From: Vicinamibacterales bacterium
GTDB taxonomy: Bacteria > Acidobacteriota > Vicinamibacteria > Vicinamibacterales > JAKQTR01
Direction of reading: 5' to 3'
Length of the DNA stretch: 35,278 nucleotides
Assembly (NCBI GenBank): GCA_025456345.1
Contig: JALOKU010000032.1
Location: forward strand, 1 to 35,278
Shown piece after piece: positions 23,492 through 31,720 of the stretch (the first letter of the stretch is position 1; each line of letters opens with the position of its first letter). Both the position numbers and the translations under genes were made by a program. The notes under the pieces were generated by a model that worked only from the letters and a program-made list of their open reading frames with translations, was not told where the DNA came from and searched no databases.

Positions 23492-24403
23492 ATGAGTGTA
23501 CTGTTGGCTGTTGACGAGGATTCGGTCCTTGAAGACGTGCTGGAGACACCGCGCTGGTGCGTGCGGCTCCGCGCGGGGGACGAGGTGACCGTGATTCACG
23601 TGTCCCCCGACTTCGGGTGGTCCCTTCGCGGCCACGGGGTGGAGGAGTCCGGCGACGCTGTCGCACGGGAACAAGACCGGAGAGCCGAGCGGGTACTGTC
23701 GGCCGCCCGCGGCCTCCTGTCGGGCTCGTCCACTCGCGCAGAGTACTGCCACCAACGCGGACATCCCGCGACCGAGATCCTCCGGATGGCGCAGCAGCGG
23801 AGCGTCGACCTCGTCGTGCTTGGCGCCCAAGGCGGCACCGAACGCGGCTTCCTCGTAGGCTCCACCGCGCAGAAGGTGAAAGCGCTCGCGCACACCAACG
23901 TCCTCGTCGTCCGGCGGGGAATGCCCCCGGATGGCCACCGATTCCGGGCGCTGCTGGCGGTCGACGGATCGCCGGAGAGCACCTGCGCGGTCGAGAATTT
24001 CGCGCTGCTGACGCAGGCGGATCGGGCGGACGTCAGGCTCGTGCACGTGGTCGACCTGCCCCCGACTGTCTGGGATTTGTACGGCCCGGACGAGCCACTG
24101 GATGTGGCGTCGCTCCCGGGCGCCATTCGGGAACAGGTGGATGGCGCCCTCGCCGGTGCCCTCGACGTGCTCCGGGAGCATCGCATCGCCGCCACCACGG
24201 AAGTGCGGCGGGGCCCCGCAGCCGCCGAAATCCTCAACGCGGCGAAGGCCTTCCGCGCCCACCTGGCGGTCGTGGGCTCGCGGGGGAGGTCGGGGATCCG
24301 CGGCCTGCTCCTGGGAAGCGCCGCACAGCGTGTCGTTCGCCACGGGGCCTGCTCAGTCCTGATCGGACGTCCGTCCGGGACCGCACATCCGTCGGCGTCT
24401 TGA
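23492..24403 (+). CDS. Tandem-domain universal stress protein
   Basis: A 303-residue cytoplasmic protein with two UspA domains (about 1-142 and 150-293). Each keeps the ATP-binding pattern Gx2Gx9G(S/T): GAQGGTERGFLVGST (111-125) and GSRGRSGIRGLLLGS (262-276). Both domains begin with the usual ALLAVDxS-like strand (VLLAVDEDS, ALLAVDGSPES). Tandem Usp proteins act in stress, oxygen limitation or stationary phase, often as dimers that bind ATP. It lies behind the HPF gene, which with the NhaR-type regulator suggests a small dormancy or stress module. A purine-rich GAGAGAGG precedes the ATG. Confidence 0.92.
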   Translation: MSVLLAVDEDSVLEDVLETPRWCVRLRAGDEVTVIHVSPDFGWSLRGHGVEESGDAVAREQDRRAERVLSAARGLLSGSSTRAEYCHQRGHPATEILRMAQQRSVDLVVLGAQGGTERGFLVGSTAQKVKALAHTNVLVVRRGMPPDGHRFRALLAVDGSPESTCAVENFALLTQADRADVRLVHVVDLPPTVWDLYGPDEPLDVASLPGAIREQVDGALAGALDVLREHRIAATTEVRRGPAAAEILNAAKAFRAHLAVVGSRGRSGIRGLLLGSAAQRVVRHGACSVLIGRPSGTAHPSAS

Positions 24404-24659
24404 ACCCGCTCGAGGCGTGCAGACTCGGCAGCCTTCAGGATCGGACCGGCGACGATCGCAGAAGGTGAGCCCCGCGTCGCACGCCCCCTCCCGCACGGCC
24501 AGGGATCTCACCTCCTTGGTTCCTTCGTTCCCCCCGCCGATCCCTGGCGTCTCCCTGACGGACGGGTGGTTCGCCCGCCGCCGGCAACTGCCGGTGGGAA
24601 TCGGCGATAATGGGCCCGTTTCACCACGACGACGGCAGGTTCGGCGGGGAGGAGATGGC
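24404..24659 (+). other. Intergenic region with inverted repeats before the GH105 gene
   Basis: No gene is seen here. ccagggatc (24499-24507) and gatccctgg (24539-24547) form a 9-base perfect inverted repeat around a 31-base pyrimidine-rich loop. A compact palindrome, ccggcaactgccgg (24581-24594), precedes a -10-like GATAAT (24606-24611), but the -35 (ggcaac) is poor, so an activated promoter is possible. I did not find a TGGTnnnACC site in this gap. Confidence 0.4.
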
Positions 24660-25790
24660 ATGAGGCGTTACGACGGACCCGGAGCGGCAATGGCCGGCAT
24701 GTTGCTGGTGTGCGCGGCCGCCGCAGCCTCGGCGCAGGGGCCGGGGGCTTCCGCGCAGGCGTTCTCCGCCGCCCCCGACCAGGCGGCCATCACGAAGGTG
24801 ATGTCGGCGGTGGCCGATTGGCAGCTGGCGAACCCGTCGGCGCACGAGCCGTACGACTGGACCCAGGCCGCTTTCTATACGGGCGTGATGGCCTTCGCGG
24901 GCATCACCGACAACCCGAAGTACGTCGACGCGATGAAGGCGATGGGGGAGCGGAACCAGTGGCGCCCGGGCCTCCGCCCCGGTCACGCCGACGACCACGC
25001 CGTCGTGGCGACCTACGCGCAGCTGTACCGGAGCTACAGGAACACGGCGATGCTGGGGCCGTCGCTCGCCCTCTTCAACTTCCTGCTCACGAGGCGATTC
25101 GACGACCCGCTCGTCTGGGGCAACGGCATCGAGAATCGCGAACTGGCCTGGTGCGACGCCCTGTTCATGGGGCCGCCGGCGATGGCAGCCATCAGCGCCG
25201 CGACGGGCGACCGCCGCTACCTCGATCTCGCGGACAGGCTCTGGTGGAAGACGACCGACTACCTGTACGACCGCACGGAGCATCTCTACTACCGCGACAG
25301 CCGCTACTTCGAGCAGCGGGAGAAGAACGGCAGGAAGGTGTTCTGGAGCCGCGGCAATGGGTGGGTGATTGCCGGCCTGGCGCGACTGCTGCAGGACATG
25401 CCGGCTGACTTCCGCGGCCGCGATCGCTACGAGGCGCTGTTCCGCGAGATGGCAGGCGCCGTGCTCGCGGCGCAGAGCGCAGACGGCTACTGGCGCTCGA
25501 GCCTGCTCGATCCGGACAGCCGCCCGAACCCGGAAACCAGCGGCACGGGTTTCTTCGTGTTCGCGCTGGGGTGGGGCGTGAAGCAGGGATTGATCGACCG
25601 CGAGAAGTACGAGCCCGCCGTCATGAAGGGATGGGATGCGCTCGTCCGGGCCGTGCATCCGGATGGCATGCTGGGGTGGGTGCAGCAGATTGGCGCGGAG
25701 CCAGGTTCGGCCGGCGCGGATAGCACCGAGGTGTACGGCAGCGGCGCGTTCCTGCTCGCCGGCAGTGCCGTTCACGCTCTCGCCAGGTAG
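24660..25790 (+). CDS. Secreted unsaturated glucuronyl/rhamnogalacturonyl hydrolase (GH105/GH88)
   Basis: A 376-residue (alpha/alpha)6-barrel hydrolase of the YteR type, which removes unsaturated uronic acid from oligosaccharides produced by polysaccharide lyases. A signal peptide (about 1-26, ASAQG) directs export. Motifs are YDWTQAAFYTGVMAF (65-79), the catalytic-region HADDH (109-113, Asp111/Asp112), WCDALFMGPP (164-173, Asp166), WSRGNGWV (229-236) and ETSGTGFFVFAL (292-303). I chose the ATG at 24660, which has GGAGGAG upstream; the frame is open earlier without sense. The next gene follows 19 bases later and is probably co-transcribed. Its products would feed the uronate pathways encoded on both sides. 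Confidence 0.88.
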   Translation: MRRYDGPGAAMAGMLLVCAAAAASAQGPGASAQAFSAAPDQAAITKVMSAVADWQLANPSAHEPYDWTQAAFYTGVMAFAGITDNPKYVDAMKAMGERNQWRPGLRPGHADDHAVVATYAQLYRSYRNTAMLGPSLALFNFLLTRRFDDPLVWGNGIENRELAWCDALFMGPPAMAAISAATGDRRYLDLADRLWWKTTDYLYDRTEHLYYRDSRYFEQREKNGRKVFWSRGNGWVIAGLARLLQDMPADFRGRDRYEALFREMAGAVLAAQSADGYWRSSLLDPDSRPNPETSGTGFFVFALGWGVKQGLIDREKYEPAVMKGWDALVRAVHPDGMLGWVQQIGAEPGSAGADSTEVYGSGAFLLAGSAVHALAR

Positions 25791-25809
25791 TCCGCCGGGA
25801 GGGACACAC

Positions 25810-27717
25810 ATGACCTGGACCCGGCGGCGATTCATGGACAGCGTGGCGGCCGGGACCGCCGGCCTCAGCCTCGGCGCCCGCCTCCGCGCGGCCGATGAGG
25901 TTCAGGAGAGGCTCGGCGAGTTCCCGCTCGCGGGCCTGGTGCGCCAGTTCCGCGAGGATCAGGCGCGCTCGGATCTCCGGACCCGATCGGACGGACGCCT
26001 CAACTACCTCGAGACGATCGACGGCATCGTCCGGGTCTTTGCCCGCCATCAGGACCCGCGCGGCGCAATCATCGACCCTTACGAGCAGGCCGAGAAGCAG
26101 TACTCCACGCCGGCATTCGCCCTGGCGGGAGCCGCGCTTCTGTCAGCCGGGCGGCAGGAGACCGTCCCCCTCGCGGCCGCCGTCCGCGCCATGTCGTTCG
26201 CGTGCGCGTCGCTCGCGGACGGCAAGGCGGCCGACGGCCACGCCGACTTCTATACCGTGCTGCTCATGCACGCCGACCGGTTGCTCGCGCCGCTCGTGCC
26301 GGAGTCGACGTCCACAGCCTGGCGCCGAGATTTGGCCCGCATCGTCCCGGAGATGACTTACCGCCGCCAGCCGACCGACGCGACGACGAACAACTGGAAC
26401 CTCGTGGCCGTGGCGGGCGAGTGGATGCGCACGAAGGCCGGGCTCGGAGACTCGCTGTCCTGGATCGAGGCGTCGCTCGAGCGCCAAGTGGAGCTGTTCA
26501 CGCCGTGGGGCATGTACCGCGACCCCAACGATCCGATGGCCTACGACCACTTCGCCCGCCTATGGGCGCTCGATCTGCTCGACGAGGGCTATCGCGGCCG
26601 GCATGCGGCCGCGTTGGAGGAGCTCGTCGAACGCGGCGCGTGGATGTCGATGTTCATGCAGTCGCCTTGGGGCGAGCTGCCGTGCGGCGGCCGGAGCGCG
26701 CATCACCAGTGGAACGAAGCGCAGCAGGCGGTGACCTTCGAGTCGTGGGCGGCGCGGTTCGCCCGTCGCGGCGACCGCGCGGCCGCCGGCGCCTGCAGGC
26801 GCGCCGCGCACCTGTCGCTGCAGTCCATCAGGCGATGGGTGCGGCCCACCGGCGAACTCTGGATCGTCAAGAACCGCATGGATCCGGCCGCGCGGCACGG
26901 CTACGAGTCGTACTCGTTCCATTCGCAGTACAACCTCCTGGCGGCCGCCATGCTCGCCATCGCCTGGACGCGCGCCGACGACGGCATCGCCGCGGCGCCC
27001 AGCCCGGCAACCGTGGGGGGCTTCGCGTTCGCGGTCCAGCCGGCGTTCCACAAGGTCTTTGCGAATGTCGCCGAGCTCTATCTCGAAATCGAGACAGGCG
27101 CCGACCTGCACTACAACCCGACCGGGCTCCTGCGCGTCCACCGCGTCGGCGTGCCCCACGACACGTTCTCCGACGGCGTCACACCGGCCGCGTCGTACCG
27201 GCTGCCCGCCAGGCCAACCCGGTCCATGGCGCTGGGCCCGGAGTGGCGGGACCGCTCCGGCGCCTGGCATGCGCTGGCGGCCCACGGCCGGGACGACCTG
27301 GACAAGGCCGAGTTCGTGCTCGTATCGGCGTCAACCAGGCGGGTTGAGCTCCGGTTGACCTACCGCGGCCGCCTGCGGGGCGGTGCCGCTGCCATCACCG
27401 AGCAGGTGACCATGACGCCGGAACGCCTGGAGATCGCACACACCGTGGACGGTGAGGTCGATGCGGTGCGTCAGTGCTGGCCGATGCTGGCGACCGACGG
27501 CGCGAAGCCGTCCGTGATCACCGTGGCCGGGACGACGGCAACCGTCACGCGGGAGGGCAGGCGCTTCAGGTTCGAGACGCTGAGCGACGGGGCGGTCGTC
27601 TCGCGGCTGGGCGTGTTGGAGCCCTGCCGCAACGGTTTCATGGATGCCTGCGTGGCGGAGGTTGAGGGGAAGACGATCCGCGCGAGGATTGGCGCGGCGC
27701 CGACACCAGGGAGTTGA
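25810..27717 (+). CDS. Tat-exported protein of unknown family, possible polysaccharide lyase or hydrolase
   Basis: A 635-residue protein I cannot place in a family. It begins with a twin-arginine signal (WTRRRFMDSVAAGTAGLSLGA, about residues 3-23), so it is exported folded. Residues about 60-400 are helix-rich with repeated Trp, Tyr and Asp patterns (TNNWNLVAVAGEWM, WGMYRDPNDPMAYDHFARLW, GELPCGGRSAHHQWNEAQQ, YESYSFHSQYNLLAAAML), as expected of an (alpha/alpha) toroid. From about 400 to the end it is beta-rich. This architecture occurs in heparinase II/III-like and related lyases. It follows the GH105 hydrolase by 19 bases with a GGGAGG site, so the pair may act on one uronate-containing glycan. 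The catalytic residues are not assigned. Confidence 0.75.
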   Translation: MTWTRRRFMDSVAAGTAGLSLGARLRAADEVQERLGEFPLAGLVRQFREDQARSDLRTRSDGRLNYLETIDGIVRVFARHQDPRGAIIDPYEQAEKQYSTPAFALAGAALLSAGRQETVPLAAAVRAMSFACASLADGKAADGHADFYTVLLMHADRLLAPLVPESTSTAWRRDLARIVPEMTYRRQPTDATTNNWNLVAVAGEWMRTKAGLGDSLSWIEASLERQVELFTPWGMYRDPNDPMAYDHFARLWALDLLDEGYRGRHAAALEELVERGAWMSMFMQSPWGELPCGGRSAHHQWNEAQQAVTFESWAARFARRGDRAAAGACRRAAHLSLQSIRRWVRPTGELWIVKNRMDPAARHGYESYSFHSQYNLLAAAMLAIAWTRADDGIAAAPSPATVGGFAFAVQPAFHKVFANVAELYLEIETGADLHYNPTGLLRVHRVGVPHDTFSDGVTPAASYRLPARPTRSMALGPEWRDRSGAWHALAAHGRDDLDKAEFVLVSASTRRVELRLTYRGRLRGGAAAITEQVTMTPERLEIAHTVDGEVDAVRQCWPMLATDGAKPSVITVAGTTATVTREGRRFRFETLSDGAVVSRLGVLEPCRNGFMDACVAEVEGKTIRARIGAAPTPGS

Positions 27718-27913
27718 CGCCGTTCCTGCGACGCTGCGGGTGACCGAGGTCGCGCGAGGCCGTGGGTGGCCGGGGCGCTTCCCATCTGCGCGGAGGGAGG
27801 ACAAGCGAAGGTCACCCGAGCACAGATGGGAACGGCCCGGACAGGACCCGCAGCCGACGTCGCCTCGCCAGCGGATCGCCGTCTCTCCCGCAGGCCTGGC
27901 GCTCCATCAGCGC
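27718..27913. other. Convergent intergenic region with two interleaved inverted repeats
   Basis: No gene lies between the Tat-exported protein and the sugar kinase. Two perfect inverted repeats interlock: cgggtgacc (27737-27745) with ggtcacccg (27810-27818), and ttcccatctg (27779-27788) with cagatgggaa (27823-27832). The a-b-a'-b' order would form a pseudoknot if transcribed. Either stem alone could aid termination. There is no U-tract. Confidence 0.45.
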
Positions 27914-28996
27914 CTATCGCTGAATCCGCGCCGACCCGCCCTTGGCGAACGCCCGCACGTGCTCGACCGTTGCCATCGTCGTATCGCCGGGGAACGTCGT
28001 GAGCAGCGCGCCGTGCGCCCAGCCGAGCCTGACGGCGTCCTCGGGCGCCTCGCCGGCGAGCAGCCCGTAGATGAACCCCGCCGCAAACCCGTCGCCGCCG
28101 CCCACGCGGTCGCAGACATCGAGCTCGCAGGCGGGGGCGGCGAACGTCTTCCCGTTCATCCACGCCACCGCGCTCCAGCTATGGCGGTTCGTCGAGTGCA
28201 CTTCGCGCAGCGTGGTCGCCACCGCCTTCACGTTCGGGTGCTTCGCCACGACGCCGTCGATCATGGCGAAGAACACCGCCGGATCGAGCTTCGAGGCGGC
28301 ATGCACCTCCGGGCCCGGTATGCCGAGGCCCTTCTGCAGGTCCTCCTCGTTGCCCACCAGCACGTCCACGTGCTCGACGATGCGGCCGATGACGTCGGCG
28401 GCGCGCGAGGCGCCGCCCCAGATGCTCCAGAGCTTCTCGCGGAAGTTCAGGTCGAACGAGGTGACGGCCCCGGCGGCTTTCGCGGCCGTCATTCCCTCGA
28501 TGATCAGCTCGCCGGTGGTCTCCGACAGGGACGCGAAAATGCCGCCGCTGTGGAACCAGCGCACGCCGCCGGCGAAGAGGGCCGTCCAGTCGAAGTCCCC
28601 GGGCTTCAGCAGGGCGGCCGCCTCGTTGGCGCGATTGTAGAAGACCACCGGCGCGCGGACGCCGAAGCCGCGATCGCTGTACACCGTGGCCATGTTCGGG
28701 CCGTTGACGCCGTTGTGTGCGAAGCGCTTGTAGTGGGGCGTGACGCCCATCGCCCGCACGCGCTCGGCGATGAGGTCGCCGATGGGGTAGTCGACCATCG
28801 CCGACGCCACCGCGGTCCGCAACCTGAAGCAGTCGGCCAGGTTGGCCGCGACGTTGAACTCGCCGCCGCTCACGTGGATGGCGCAGGCGTTGGCCTTGCG
28901 GAAGGGGATGAGGCCGGGGTCGAGGCGGTGGACCAGCGCCCCGAGCGACAGGAAATCGTATGCGCCACCTGCGCGAATCGCCAGCCCGTGTGCCAT
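27914..28996 (-). CDS. PfkB-family sugar (acid) kinase, 2-keto-3-deoxygluconate kinase-like
   Basis: A 360-residue ribokinase-family kinase. It has the N-terminal signature GGEFNVAANLA (44-54), FDLNFREKLW (181-190, the DxNxRxxLW motif common in KDG kinases and fructokinases), the acidic GNEEDL (215-220), and the C-terminal ATP and catalytic motif DRVGGGDGFAAG (296-307, catalytic Asp302; the usual DTxGAGD has T to R and A to G changes). I chose the ATG at 28996 with GGGAG 8 bases upstream. It is the last gene of the reductase-epimerase-dehydrogenase operon. KDG is the conventional substrate; gluconate or mannonate is an alternative that would better fit the linked 6-phosphogluconate dehydrogenase. 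Confidence 0.85.
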   Translation of the reverse strand: MAHGLAIRAGGAYDFLSLGALVHRLDPGLIPFRKANACAIHVSGGEFNVAANLADCFRLRTAVASAMVDYPIGDLIAERVRAMGVTPHYKRFAHNGVNGPNMATVYSDRGFGVRAPVVFYNRANEAAALLKPGDFDWTALFAGGVRWFHSGGIFASLSETTGELIIEGMTAAKAAGAVTSFDLNFREKLWSIWGGASRAADVIGRIVEHVDVLVGNEEDLQKGLGIPGPEVHAASKLDPAVFFAMIDGVVAKHPNVKAVATTLREVHSTNRHSWSAVAWMNGKTFAAPACELDVCDRVGGGDGFAAGFIYGLLAGEAPEDAVRLGWAHGALLTTFPGDTTMATVEHVRAFAKGGSARIQR

Positions 28997-29028
28997 CTCT
29001 CGAACTCCCTCGGTCCCGATGTCCCCGT

Positions 29029-30432
29029 CTACCACTCGGTGTGGAACACGCCCGGCTTGTCGACGCGCCGGTACGTGTGCGCACCGAAGTAGTCGCGCTG
29101 CCCCTGCGTCAGATTGGCCGGCAGCCGTTCGCTGCGGTACGCGTCGAAGTAGGCCAGTGACGCGCTCATCGCGGGCACCGGGATCCCCGTCTCGACGGCC
29201 ACCTGGACGACGAACCGCCACGAGCCCTGGCGGCTCTCGACGGCCTGCCGGAATGCGTCGTCGAGCAGGAGGTTCGGCAGCGCCGCGTCGCGCTGGTACG
29301 CGGCCATGATGTCGCCGAGCAGCGAGGCGCGGATGATGCAGCCCGCGCGCCAGATGCGCGCGATGTCCCCGGCCCGGAGGTCGTACTTGTACTCAGCCGA
29401 TGCCAGCTTCAGCAAGCCGAATCCCTGCGCGTAGGACGTCACCTTGCTCGCATACAGCGCCGCCCGCACGGCGTCGACCAGCCGCTCCTTCTTGCCGTGG
29501 TACTGCGGCGCCGGGCCGTGCAGGATGCGGCTGGCATGGACGCGCTCGGTCTTGAGCGCCGACAGGATCCGGCTTTCCACCGCCGCGTTGATCGTGGGGA
29601 TGGGGGCGCCGATGTCGAACGCATGCTGGCTGGTCCACTTGCCCGTGCCCTTCTGCTGCGCTTCGTCCAGGATGAGATCGACCAGCGGGCGCCCGGTTTC
29701 GGGGTCCGTCCGCGCGAGCACCTCGGCGGTGATCTCGATGAGGTACGACCGCAGGTCGCCGGTGTTCCATTCCTCGAAGATCGCGCTCAGCTCCTTCGCC
29801 GGGAGCCTGAGCCCTCGCGACAGCAGATCGTACGCCTCGGCGATGAGCTGCATGTCGCCGTATTCGATCCCGTTGTGGACCATCTTCACGTAGTGCCCGG
29901 CGCCGCCGGGCCCCATGTACTCCACGCACGGCTCGCCATCGTCGGCCTTCGCCGCGATCGCCCTCAGAATCGGCGCGAGCGCGTCCCAGGCCTCGCGCTG
30001 CCCGCCTGGCATGATCGCGGGCCCCCACAGGGCGCCCTGTTCGCCCCCGGAAACGCCGGTGCCGATGAAATGGAAACCGCCGCCGGCGAGTTCCTTGCTC
30101 CGCCGCTCGGTGTCGAGGAACCACGAATTGCCGCCGTCGATCAGGATGTCGCCCGGCTGCAGGTGCGGCTTCAAGTGCGCGATGGCGCTGTCGACGGCGG
30201 CGCCGGCGGGCACCATCATCAGGACGCGCCGCGGCCGCTTCAGCATCGCCATCAGCGCGTCGGGCGACGGCGCCAGCTCGACGTGGCGGCCCGCGGCCGG
30301 CCCGGCGACGAAGGCCTGGCCCTTGGCGGCTTCGAGATCGTAACCCGCGATGTGGAACCCGTTGCGTTCCATGTTGAGGGCCAGGTTGGCCCCCATCACG
30401 CCGAGGCCGACCACACCGATGTCACATGGCAT
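29029..30432 (-). CDS. gnd: 6-phosphogluconate dehydrogenase, decarboxylating
   Basis: A 467-residue enzyme converting 6-phosphogluconate and NADP to ribulose-5-phosphate, CO2 and NADPH. Features: dinucleotide motif VGLGVMGANLA (8-18), LIDGGNSWFLDT (97-108), the substrate loop GVSGGEQGALWGPAIMPGG (126-144, with Gln132 where Glu is usual), GHYVKMVHNGIEYGDMQ (179-195, catalytic Lys183 and Glu190), and the full helical C-terminal domain to RRVDKPGVFHTEW. Length is normal (about 470). It overlaps the LarA-like gene by 11 bases and precedes the kinase by 32 bases, so it is embedded in a uronate operon rather than a zwf locus. That placement points to 6-phosphogluconate as an intermediate of this pathway. 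Confidence 0.97.
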   Translation of the reverse strand: MPCDIGVVGLGVMGANLALNMERNGFHIAGYDLEAAKGQAFVAGPAAGRHVELAPSPDALMAMLKRPRRVLMMVPAGAAVDSAIAHLKPHLQPGDILIDGGNSWFLDTERRSKELAGGGFHFIGTGVSGGEQGALWGPAIMPGGQREAWDALAPILRAIAAKADDGEPCVEYMGPGGAGHYVKMVHNGIEYGDMQLIAEAYDLLSRGLRLPAKELSAIFEEWNTGDLRSYLIEITAEVLARTDPETGRPLVDLILDEAQQKGTGKWTSQHAFDIGAPIPTINAAVESRILSALKTERVHASRILHGPAPQYHGKKERLVDAVRAALYASKVTSYAQGFGLLKLASAEYKYDLRAGDIARIWRAGCIIRASLLGDIMAAYQRDAALPNLLLDDAFRQAVESRQGSWRFVVQVAVETGIPVPAMSASLAYFDAYRSERLPANLTQGQRDYFGAHTYRRVDKPGVFHTEW

Positions 30433-31702
30433 ACGCAGCTCCCGTGGTGGCCGCCGGGGCCAGGCGGTACAGCATCTCTCCGGCGCGCGGCACGACGATG
30501 ACGCCGTCGGCTTCGCGCCCCTTCCAGTCCTCGACGCGAATGCCGGCCGCGTCCAGATAGCCGAGGTTGATCCGGCGGCATCGATCTTCCGGAATGCCTG
30601 TGGCCAGCGTCACCCGGATGCGGGGCCGTTCCACGCCGGTCGCCGCGTCGTACGTCCCGAGCCCCTTGACGTGCGTCGAGTGGGCGAGGACGCCGCCAGG
30701 ATGATGCCCGAAACGGTCCCACTGCGCCAGGAAGTAGTCGCGGCAGTGGTAGCCGACCTCGTCGATGATTGCGCCGTGGGTGTAGCTGACTTCCGTGATG
30801 TGCGGCGCGTAAATCACGATCTCGCCGCCGTCGGCCATCGCCGGCTCCAGCTTGTACATGCCCTTGGCCGCCGTCCACAAGTCGTCGTACATGGTCGGCA
30901 TGATCGACAGCACGCGCACGAACGGCCGGTCGACCCACACGATGTGCGTGCGCGCCGAGAGCGCCGAGGCCGCCTCCCAGGACTCGCGCGGCGATCCGAC
31001 ATACAGGCCGTTGATGCCGTCGTGGGTCACCACGAGGCTGATGCAGCTCATCGGCCGGTCCACCATCGCCGCGGCGCGGTCGATGACGGCACGCACGGGC
31101 GTGTAGCCGGCGCCGATCACGGCGCTGCTCGTGATGACCGCGCCCAGCCAGTGGGTGAAGTTGATGATGTCGGGTCCGGCGACGCCGGGCACCAGATACT
31201 TCGTGCCGCCCGAGAACCCGACCACCTCGTGCGGGAACACCGGGCCGCAGATGACGATGTGGTCGTACTCGAGCAGGAGCCTGTTGAGCGACACGGGGAC
31301 GTCAACGTCGAGCAGCCCGCCCGACAACTGGCCGATCTCGGCGGCCGGAATCGTGCCCAGCGTGACGAAGGTGCCGTCGAGATCCCACCGGTGGTTGAAC
31401 ACGCGGCTGCTGCCCGCCCGCCCCTCCGTGACCGGGCGGCCGACCAGGCGGCTCAGATGGTCGTCCGACATCGGCTGGTGCGTGCCGAGCGCGACCAGAT
31501 AGTCGAGCGCCGCCACGCGAGGGCCCAGCGTCCCGGCGAGCGCCTCGAACATCAGCGGCATCGGCATGGTCCGCGTGGCGTCGGGGATGAGCACGAGCAG
31601 ACGTTTGCCGTCGATGGCCGCCGAGGCGAACCCCTCGGCGACGATGCGGCGGACGTCCGCGCCGGAAAGAAAGCGGGTGGTATCCCCCTGCCCGATGACC
31701 AT
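30422..31702 (-). CDS. LarA-family nickel-dependent 2-hydroxyacid (sugar-acid) racemase/epimerase
   Basis: A 426-residue LarA/DUF2088 protein. LarA enzymes use a covalently attached nickel-pincer nucleotide to racemise or epimerise 2-hydroxyacids. Key residues are in place: His75 in ALGTHQPM, His158 in FPHEVVGFSGG, Lys168 in GGTKYLVPG (the cofactor-anchoring lysine) and His184 in FTHWLG (nickel ligand). The spacings of 10 and 16 residues match lactate racemase His174, Lys184 and His200. I chose the ATG at 31702 (8 bases after AAGGAG); GTG at 31705 is an alternative. The setting between fructuronate reductase and gnd argues for a sugar acid, most simply mannonate/gluconate, not lactate. Cofactor genes larB, larC and larE are not in the window. 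Confidence 0.88.
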   Translation of the reverse strand: MVIGQGDTTRFLSGADVRRIVAEGFASAAIDGKRLLVLIPDATRTMPMPLMFEALAGTLGPRVAALDYLVALGTHQPMSDDHLSRLVGRPVTEGRAGSSRVFNHRWDLDGTFVTLGTIPAAEIGQLSGGLLDVDVPVSLNRLLLEYDHIVICGPVFPHEVVGFSGGTKYLVPGVAGPDIINFTHWLGAVITSSAVIGAGYTPVRAVIDRAAAMVDRPMSCISLVVTHDGINGLYVGSPRESWEAASALSARTHIVWVDRPFVRVLSIMPTMYDDLWTAAKGMYKLEPAMADGGEIVIYAPHITEVSYTHGAIIDEVGYHCRDYFLAQWDRFGHHPGGVLAHSTHVKGLGTYDAATGVERPRIRVTLATGIPEDRCRRINLGYLDAAGIRVEDWKGREADGVIVVPRAGEMLYRLAPAATTGAAYAM

Positions 31703-31720
31703 CACGCTGGCTCCTTGCGT

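Noticed and set aside
30422..31702. Annotation of the LarA-like protein as lactate racemase
   Set aside because: Family motifs are present, but the operon is for sugar acids; no lactate utilisation gene is near, so lactate specificity is not supported.
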